DNA from: Physcia stellaris
Lineage: Eukaryota; Ascomycota; Lecanoromycetes; Caliciales; Physciaceae
Direction of reading: 5' to 3'
DNA length: 64,000 nucleotides
NCBI GenBank assembly: GCA_018902385.1
Contig: JABSSW010000072.1
Location: 1-64,000 of the forward strand
The notes below the pieces were generated by a model. That model had not been told where the DNA came from, did not search any database, and saw only the letters and a program-made list of their open reading frames with translations. Numbering within the stretch: position 1 is the first letter of the stretch; each line of letters opens with the position of its first letter. Made by a program: the position numbers and the translations under genes. This document shows positions 57,693-64,000 of the stretch, piece after piece.

Positions 57693-58062
57693 CTTGGACT
57701 GCAAAGTGTGGATAGTTACTTGTATAGCTCTGAGAGCAAAGATGCGCCTTTGATTGTGCATTTAACATGCGATCCGGATATTTGTGTGATGTGATAATCA
57801 GAATCAATAAGTGGGCTCTAGAAATATCACTCCTTGTTAAACGATGTTACGCATTGTGGATGGTATTCCCGAACTCCGTGCGGTCTTTATGCACGAATGA
57901 CGTTATCGAGAATGCCATCGTGCATTCCTCCACTCGCTGCTGCATCATCGCTCATAAATCGTCGACTCCATGATTCCTCGTCTCCGATCCCTCTTCATCT
58001 CATCCCATCACCTCCACAGATCCATAACCACCTCCTCTCATCCTCCACCACGCATCCCCAAA

Positions 58063-59174
58063 ATGCCACTCCTCGAGCGAGTGAAACACGACATCTACCC
58101 CTTCATAGACCCCACCAAAGCCCTCCACAACGCCGCTCAAAACAAAACAGTCCTCGTAACCGGGGGAAGCAAAGGAATCGGAAAAGTAAATCCCCCTCCA
58201 GCCCATCACCCTTCCCCAAAAACCCTAACCGTCGTCCGAAGGCCATAGCCCGCCACTTTGCCCTCGCCGGCGCCTCCAGGGTAATCATAACCGGGCGCTC
58301 CGGCTCCGCGCTCGAAGGCGCCAGGGCTTCGATCCGAGAGGCGAGTCCGGGCACTGATGTCGATACCGTGAGCGCGGATATGACTGATATGGACGCGGTG
58401 CAGCGCCTGTATGAGGGCTTCAGCACGCCGCCGGACGTGGTGGTTAATAACGTTGGCGCTGCGGCGTGTCAGGCCAAGCTCGTGGATGGGGATCCCGCTA
58501 CTTGGTGGGGCGATTATGTATGTATGAACCCCTAATTCCGTGTTTTCGTGCACTTGATGAAGGGAATCTTTTCGTTTTTGTTGGAGTTTGAGGGGGAGGT
58601 GGGGCAGCTGACGAGCACAGGAAACGAACGTCAAAGCGACGTATCTGTCCACTCGGATGTATCTCCGCCAGCTGCGGGCGGGCCGGACGATCCTCAATGT
58701 CTCGAGCAGCGTGTCCACGACCACGAACGAGGGGCTAAGCTCTTATGCTCTGCGAAGACGGCAATTAATCGGTTGACGGAGTTTATCCATCTAGGTAGGA
58801 TGTTGTTGATGCTCCACTCTAGCCCAAAAGCGAAAACGGTAACCTGATGCAGGTGATCTGCTTCAGAGCACTCCTCGCAAGGCGTCCGCTGCATCGCGTT
58901 CCACCCCGGCGGCATCCTGGATACGGGCATGGGCGAGTCGGCGCCGGACTACTTCAAGCCTTATCTGTACGATTCTCTGGATTTGGCGGGGGGCACGGCG
59001 GTATATCTCTCTACGCCGCGGGCGGGGTTTCTGGATGGGAGGTTTGTGTTTTCGAATTATGATATGGAGCTTTTGGAGGGGTTGAGGGAGGTCATTGTGA
59101 AGGATGATCTGCTGAAGTCGAAGGTGGATTTTGGGGACTGTTTGGGGAGTGCGGTTGTTCCGCCGGAGGAGTAG
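58063..59174 (+). CDS. Short-chain dehydrogenase/reductase (second SDR)
   Basis: Exons 58063-58185, 58242-58517, 58621-58794 and 58867-59174. TVLVTGGSKGIGKAIA gives the cofactor site, VVVNNVGAA the NNVG motif, ETNVKATYLSTRMYLRQL the N-T helix, and TILNVSSSVS the catalytic Ser. The YxxxK tyrosine and lysine are separated by a one-base frame loss at about 58750 (SSYAL, then AKTAINRLTEFIH). AFHPGGILDTGM and a C-terminal extension follow. A missing base in the reads or a recent mutation would explain the frame loss. An upstream in-frame ATG at 57970 would add MIPRLRSLFISSHHLHRSIT, an Arg/Ser-rich presequence like a mitochondrial signal; I prefer 58063 because the fold starts there. Likely a tailoring oxidoreductase of the cluster. 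Confidence 0.8.
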
Positions 59175-59481
59175 ATGAGGGGGGGTTGACGGTGCTTTTT
59201 CTACTTGCACTGGGTGCCACACTCACAAAGGTGGAAATGTCCCTCTGAGGTGAGAGAATTGATAGATGCAGAAGCACACTCATGATCCATAGAATCCGTC
59301 CATCTATTGAAGCGCTCAGGTCATCGGTAGCACTACCCTAATCCGTCACTCCAGATTTGCACCGTACGAGCTCACCCTCCTCACCCTAGCTAAATATGTC
59401 ATCCTTCCACTCAGCTACTTCAAAACCCTTTCACTTCCCCATCTTTCTTCCCCGGACCCAAAAGCCCCCAGCTCAACAACC
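59175..59481. other. Intergenic, no gene
   Basis: About 300 bp between the second SDR and the SnoaL-like gene, presumably the promoter of the latter. Pyrimidine-rich near the start codon. Confidence 0.4.
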
Positions 59482-60132
59482 ATGGCTTCGACTTCTTCAA
59501 CCATATCCTACGCCCAGCTCCTCGAGATCTCGCAAGCCTTCCAGTCCGCGCTGTCCTCGCTAGACGTGGACAAGATGCTCGCTCTGCGCGCACCGGATTG
59601 CCAACACGTCATCCTACCCGCTTCGCTTGGGCGGAAGGCGATGGGGAATGAGGAGTAAGATTCCTTTCTTTCTCTCTTCCTCTCTCTCGTAAATTGTACC
59701 ACAATCAACGAAACTCCACCAATTCCCTATTTTTCTCCACGCTTTCCATCTCCATGTCCCTCTTAAAATTGAAGGAATTAAGAAAAATGGCAAAATCTCA
59801 GATTCCGCACCACCTACACGCCCTACCTCACCCGTGCCCGCTTCCGGGATTACAACATCACGACGCACAGCACGATCGTCGATATAAATCACTCGAAAGC
59901 GGTCGTGCATGCCAGCGGCGAGGCGACGACGCTGGCGGGACCGTTTCGGAGCGAGTATGTTTTTGTGCTGAGCGTGGGGCGGACGGGTGGTGGGCAAGGG
60001 GGTGAGGGTGGTGGTGGTAAGGATGGGGAAGAGGGTGCGGGTGATGGGCAAGGGGGTGACAGGGTGCTGATTTCCAAGGTGGTGGAGGAGTTCGTGGATA
60101 GTGCGTTGAGTGCGCAGGAGGGGGACGGGTGA
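59482..60132 (+). CDS. SnoaL/NTF2-like fold protein
   Basis: Two exons, 59482-59654 and 59802-60132, join in phase (GTAAGA donor, TCTCAG acceptor), giving 167 aa. The pattern of a cone-shaped alpha+beta barrel is visible: LLEISQAFQSALSSLDVDKM helix, LRAPDCQHVILPASLG, YTPYLTRARFRDYNITTHST, VDINHSKAVVHASGEATT and the strand EYVFVLSVG. A Gly-rich insert of about 25 residues (from RTGGGQGGEG) interrupts the last hairpin before VLISKVVEEFVDSALS. Family members are isomerases, cyclases or hydratases in polyketide and meroterpenoid pathways, or simple binding proteins; the activity here is not predictable. It ends 64 bp from the convergent beta-propeller gene. Confidence 0.85.
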
Positions 60133-60196
60133 GGGGGCGCTTGCTGAGGAGGCAGAGAAGGAGAAGGAGGGGAGGGGAAGGGGGAGTGAGCTATTT

Positions 60197-61225
60197 CTAA
60201 TTGATATCGACTGTAAACACTTGTCCCCCTCCCACACCGCCCACGCCGGGGATTATCCCCGCGGTGGTCACGTACAAAGTCGCAGCATCCCGTGCCGTCT
60301 TTCCCAACATCGCCGCGTTCGGATGATCGAACGCCGTCTCCCCCGCGCCGCCTGCGAGCACGGTTTGTGTACGCGTCCGCAGCGAGAACGCGTTGATCGA
60401 TAGTCCCGTCGGACTACTCAGAAAGAATACATCACTCCCCGCCGGCCCCAGCGAAAAGTCATCATACGTCGCCTTCCCCAAATCGCGGGCGAGGACTTCC
60501 CCAATCGCACCGCTGCCATTGACGGGCAAGCCGTGCTTAGTCACCGCAATGCGTCCAAAGGTAGCGGTAGCCGAGTTCGTGAAGTAGAGCCACTTCCCGA
60601 GCACGTGGATCCCATTCACGGCAGCTTTTTGCGAGGAGTTGGGAGCCCGCTGCAGCAGAGGCGAGGTGAACGCTTTCTCCGCCGCGCCGGTGAAGAGGTC
60701 CAAGCGCCAGATCAGGCCCAGGACGCTGTCTGCGGCGAGCAGGTACCGATCTGAGTGCGGTAGGGCGGTCAGGCCGTCGAGCATGGATGCGTTAGGGATG
60801 GGGTATGCGGTCGCGGGGGACACGGAGCCGTCGGCGAAGAGACTGAGGAGCTCGATGCCGAATGTTCCCGGCACGCTTTGCTGCGTCGAGGCGCTGAGGT
60901 TACCGTACACCACTGCCAGGGTGCTGGGGCTCGGCTGGGCGAGGCCGAGAAGGGCGGTGTGCGTGCTTGCGTGGTAGATTGTGATGGGCTTGCTGGATGG
61001 GCGGTATGGGTCCAGGAGCACGAGGGACGCGTTGGAAAGGAGGGTGACGATGATTTTGCCGTTTGATAAGGTCGTTAGGTTCTCGACCCATGTTCCGTTG
61101 GGGAATTGGTGGAGAAGGCGCGGCTTGAGGAGGGGAGTTGGGGAGGCTGCGGTGCGCTGATGCAGGTTGCTGAGGAGGGAGAGGAGGAGAATGCACGTGC
61201 TCCATGCGATGGAGAGTTTGGACAT
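60197..61225 (-). CDS. Secreted six-bladed beta-propeller (SMP-30/lactonase-like)
   Basis: Single exon. I chose ATG 61225 (MSKLSIAWSTCILLLSLLSN) because it begins a clean signal peptide; an in-frame ATG 42 bases upstream would bury it. Product 342 aa. Repeated blade-like segments include PNGTWVENLTTLSNGKIIVT, LLGLAQPSPSTLAVVYG, LDGLTALPHSDRYLLAADS, VNGIHVLGKWLYFTNS and YDDFSLGPAGSDVFFLSSP, typical of fungal SMP-30/gluconolactonase/LRE-like proteins. Many N-x-S/T sites fit a secreted glycoprotein. The catalytic metal ligands of true SMP-30 cannot be assigned with confidence. Close convergent neighbour of the SnoaL gene; a role in the cluster (lactone hydrolysis or binding) is only suggested by position. 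Confidence 0.85.
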   Translation of the reverse strand: MSKLSIAWSTCILLLSLLSNLHQRTAASPTPLLKPRLLHQFPNGTWVENLTTLSNGKIIVTLLSNASLVLLDPYRPSSKPITIYHASTHTALLGLAQPSPSTLAVVYGNLSASTQQSVPGTFGIELLSLFADGSVSPATAYPIPNASMLDGLTALPHSDRYLLAADSVLGLIWRLDLFTGAAEKAFTSPLLQRAPNSSQKAAVNGIHVLGKWLYFTNSATATFGRIAVTKHGLPVNGSGAIGEVLARDLGKATYDDFSLGPAGSDVFFLSSPTGLSINAFSLRTRTQTVLAGGAGETAFDHPNAAMLGKTARDAATLYVTTAGIIPGVGGVGGGQVFTVDIN

Positions 61226-62649
61226 GTTTGCATGAGAAAGACTGGAGCGCGTGTGCGAGAGAAGCATGCAGAAAACGAGGACATGGCTTCGGGTTTTGGA
61301 GTATGCATCGTGAGCCTGGGACTGTATGATGTAGGGTCAAGGTTGCAACGCAGGATTTCGAGGAAATGAGCAAGATAACGGGGATCACGGAATAGCTCTT
61401 GAAGGATCACGGTGAGACTGCCTTGCCATTTTGTGGCTTTTGGCTTCATCACCGCACTCCAAGCTAGGATGAAAATGTCAAAGACAAACGAGTGTCGAGG
61501 TTGATTGCAATAGTTGATATCGGACACGGCTCGGCATTCATAGATTCTTTTCGTGCCGCTCTCATCGGTCCTCTTACAAATTGTTGAAGGAAGAAATGAT
61601 GCAGAAAAAGCAAAGTGTGGGATGCGTTGAAGTCAGCGAGGCTCTGAAACGATCGTCAGCACTTTCGGAGAATTATGTTAGAGGCTAATTGAGATAGGAC
61701 GATGGAACGAATCGGAGGGGACCTTTTAGCGAAAGGATTCGAGCTGTGGTCCCTGAGAGGTAGAGGGAGATGTAGGGCGTCGGTGCTCAGACGTTGGTCG
61801 CGTTATGGGATTGCTGGATTAGATGCTGATATGCGACATGACGAAAATGGGAATCGCATCGTCTTTCCAATAATACATGCCCAGGGCAGGAGCGGCATGC
61901 ATTAGTCCCGCACTAAAAATGACTCGATCTCGATTGGGAACCTCGTACGCGCTTGTGAAAGCTTGGCTTGCTGATACATAAATTACAGCCACGATACGGC
62001 CGTAATCGCGATCTGGTTGATAACAAGCACGTGCTAACGGCTTAACGCCGACGGGATCGGAAGAGCGAAGGGGAACTTACCGTTCAGCCGCCTTGGCCAA
62101 GGCTTCTTTCCACCACATCCATCTTCCTGTATGAGGTCGAGGATGGCCACGATAAGGAGCCATATGGCATTCACCCGTTAGCAGATAGAGGTAGATGTAG
62201 TTTGACGTCGGCTTGCATCGCATCCATCGCAAAGACGGACCCACCGCTGAGACACATGATGGTAGATCATTCAGTATGGTCCTGTTGGAAGAAGCAGATG
62301 GACGTGGGACTATCAAAGCATCAAGCTTGCCTTTGCCCTAGATCACTGCACCGCTATCCATGATCGACTCTTTCGCTCTTTTCTCTATGAAGACCTATCC
62401 ATCATTTGGGATGTAATCATTTCCTGAGGGTCGTAATTGTTTTCATCGACTCACTCTGCCATTCCATGTTTGTTTCGAGAAGTCAAGAGCTCCTACCTGT
62501 GCATCATCGATTTGTTGGAGTCGAACGGCAAAGGGTTCTTGGCACTGTCAGAGAAGTCCGAGGAAAATTCTGCCGTACGAGCCGAAAATCCAAGTCCGGG
62601 CGGTTTTACAATCAAATGCCAGCCCAGGCACTGAACAAAATATCCATAG
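61226..62649. other. Intergenic, no supported gene
   Basis: About 1.4 kb between the divergent propeller and UbiA genes. One or two small 5' exons of the UbiA gene may lie in the last 250 bases (for example within 62437-62634), but I cannot choose them. Confidence 0.45.
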
Positions 62650-63590
62650 AGTCCAGGAGTGGAAAAGGTGACTTGGTTTGCCAAACTACTATGGCTTTTC
62701 TCAAAGTCAGACATCACCACCTTTGTTGTCCCTGACACTGCGTTCGGCGTTCTGGGAGCTCTGTCGGGCCCCCTGCTCACCACAAACTCTTCTCCCGACG
62801 TTATGCAAATCCTCGCACGACTGCCGCTGGTAGCCTTTTTCATCTGGATCAACGTGCTCGTTTTTGAGCTGGCAAACCAACGGCTTCCGGAAGCGATTGT
62901 GGAAGACTCATATAACAAACCATGGCGACCGTTGCCTAATGGTCTGATCACCGCAGTCCAAACCCGTCGCCTGCTACTTGGAGTCCTATCATTGATATTG
63001 GGGGCGAGCTACTTTCTGGGAGTCTGGAAAGAGACATCTATTCTTTTTACATTGACCTGGATGTACAATGATCTCAAAGGCGGTGACGAAGATTTTATCA
63101 TTCGCAATATAATCATCGCAGCGGCCTTTGGTGTCTACAACGAAGGTGCTCTGCGGGTGGCTACCGGCCCTGATCATGATATCATCACACCGGGATTTTT
63201 GTGGACGACAATCGTCAGTGCCGTAATCTTCTCTACTATGCACGTCCAAGATATGCAAGACCAGGCTGGGGATTCTGCCAAGGGTAGACGCTCTGCACCC
63301 ATTGTCCTGGGTGACTATACGGCAAGATGGACGGTTGTTGTTCCTGTCCTCTTCTGGTCCCTCTTTTGCCCCTTGTACTGGGATATTGGGATTTTGGATG
63401 GTTCCTACCCATGGGGGTTGGCTCTGTCATTGCCGTCCGCGAGCTGTGGTTCCGAGACCCTGAAGCTGATCATACGACCTGGGTTATGTGGGCGGCATGG
63501 CTATCATGTCTCTATTTGCTGCCGGTCATCCATCATCCAGACGCTTTTATGAAGTATCCGGACGCTTTCATGAAATGGCTGCACGTTTGA
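62650..63590 (+). CDS. UbiA-superfamily membrane prenyltransferase or terpene cyclase
   Basis: Polytopic membrane protein. From 62650 it reads LLWLFSKSDITTFVVPDTAFG, then FFIWINVLVFELANQR with the first motif NQRLPEAIVEDSYNKPWRPL, LTWMYNDLKGGDEDFIIRN, NEGALRVATG, and the second Asp motif DMQDQAGDSAKGRRSAPIVL, as in UbiA enzymes. The atypical first motif (NQ instead of ND) resembles a fungal UbiA branch that includes the bergamotene cyclase of fumagillin synthesis, so either prenyl transfer or cyclisation of a prenyl diphosphate is possible. An in-frame stop lies at 62647-62649, so the true start is in an unseen upstream exon. At the GGGGG run 63413-63417 the frame is lost; one more G gives VGSVIAVRELWFRD...TTWVMWAAWLSCLYLLPV to the stop at 63590. 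Probably ER membrane. Confidence 0.85.
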
Positions 63591-64000
63591 AAAGGAGACG
63601 TCTGTCAGATAAATCTCCGCCATGATAGCTAGCCACATATTGGAATCTCCAGATCTTACAAGATCTGCTGTGCGGACCATGTAGGATTTCTATAGAAAGG
63701 CCATTCTCGAAGGCTTGCAAAGTCACTACAAATTACTATAGCAACATTTCCACGCAAATCTAGTTACATTCGGACGTTCTGGAATGGCGAAGAGTTGAAA
63801 CACTTCGAATAAACCAAATCTTAGCGAGCATATCAACCCACTGTTCATTAGTCATGCAGAAGATTGCCGTGGATTTCGATGGATAGGCTTCAACATGATG
63901 ATTTAGGGAAGGATATGGACACCTCTCCCATGCCGAGGAGAATCAGCCGGGCAAATCAATCTTTGCTCTCTCAGTGATAGATAAGAACTCATCCCAGAAC
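63591..64000. other. No gene seen in the last 410 bases
   Basis: No frame with a motif; possibly the 3' region of the UbiA gene and the start of the next intergenic stretch. Confidence 0.4.

Overview
The window is the end of a chromosome of a filamentous ascomycete (Pezizomycotina; a dothideomycete is my guess, not shown). It opens with CCCTAA telomere repeats. The genes have many short spliceosomal introns (about 45-70 nt with GTAAGT-type donors and CTAAC/CTGAY branch sites). The gene content is typically fungal: two HET-domain genes, a DUF2235 gene, a small secreted protein ending in a GPPQ-type motif, fungal-type P450s, SDRs and an MFS exporter, and a UbiA-type membrane enzyme.

Layout. 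1-13.7 kb is subtelomere: telomere, an AT-rich block, several families of decayed tandem repeats and no convincing gene. 13.7-27.3 kb holds an unusual block: a 500-aa protein with a C-terminal Ulp1/C48 protease domain, a 548-aa Vps4/katanin-like AAA ATPase (plus a dead copy), a 495-aa Spo11/topoisomerase VI-A-like protein with the TOPRIM acidic residues and a candidate tyrosine, a 491-aa chromodomain protein divergent from it, and a 359-aa CCHC zinc-knuckle protein. Four of these genes carry a short tandem array on or beside the stop codon, and three of the four are followed by a shared roughly 130-200 bp sequence. Decayed pieces of the same genes lie elsewhere in the window. I read this as a multigene, DNA-level-duplicating subtelomeric module, possibly a mobile element or a chromatin/DNA-cleavage system, that I cannot match to a named family. 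27.3-30.5 kb is decayed sequence. 30.53-35.58 kb is an LTR retroelement with a 5-bp target duplication, gag-like content and no recognisable pol.

36-47.5 kb carries DUF2235, HET (with WW-like repeats), secreted-protein, hypothetical and second HET genes. 48.2-63.6 kb looks like a specialised-metabolism cluster: SDR, MFS exporter, cupin, two P450s, a second SDR, a SnoaL-like protein, a secreted beta-propeller and a UbiA-superfamily prenyltransferase/terpene cyclase. A plausible reading is that the UbiA enzyme makes or attaches a terpenoid, the P450s and SDRs oxidise it, the small folds tailor it and the MFS protein exports it; this is inference, and no PKS, NRPS or cluster regulator is visible here.

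Caution: three unrelated genes (DUF2235, first SDR, UbiA) lose frame by one base at or next to a run of five G/C, and two or three others have one-base frame problems. Assembly homopolymer errors are likely, so these genes should not be called dead without reads. Splice sites were placed by eye from consensus, phase and protein continuity.
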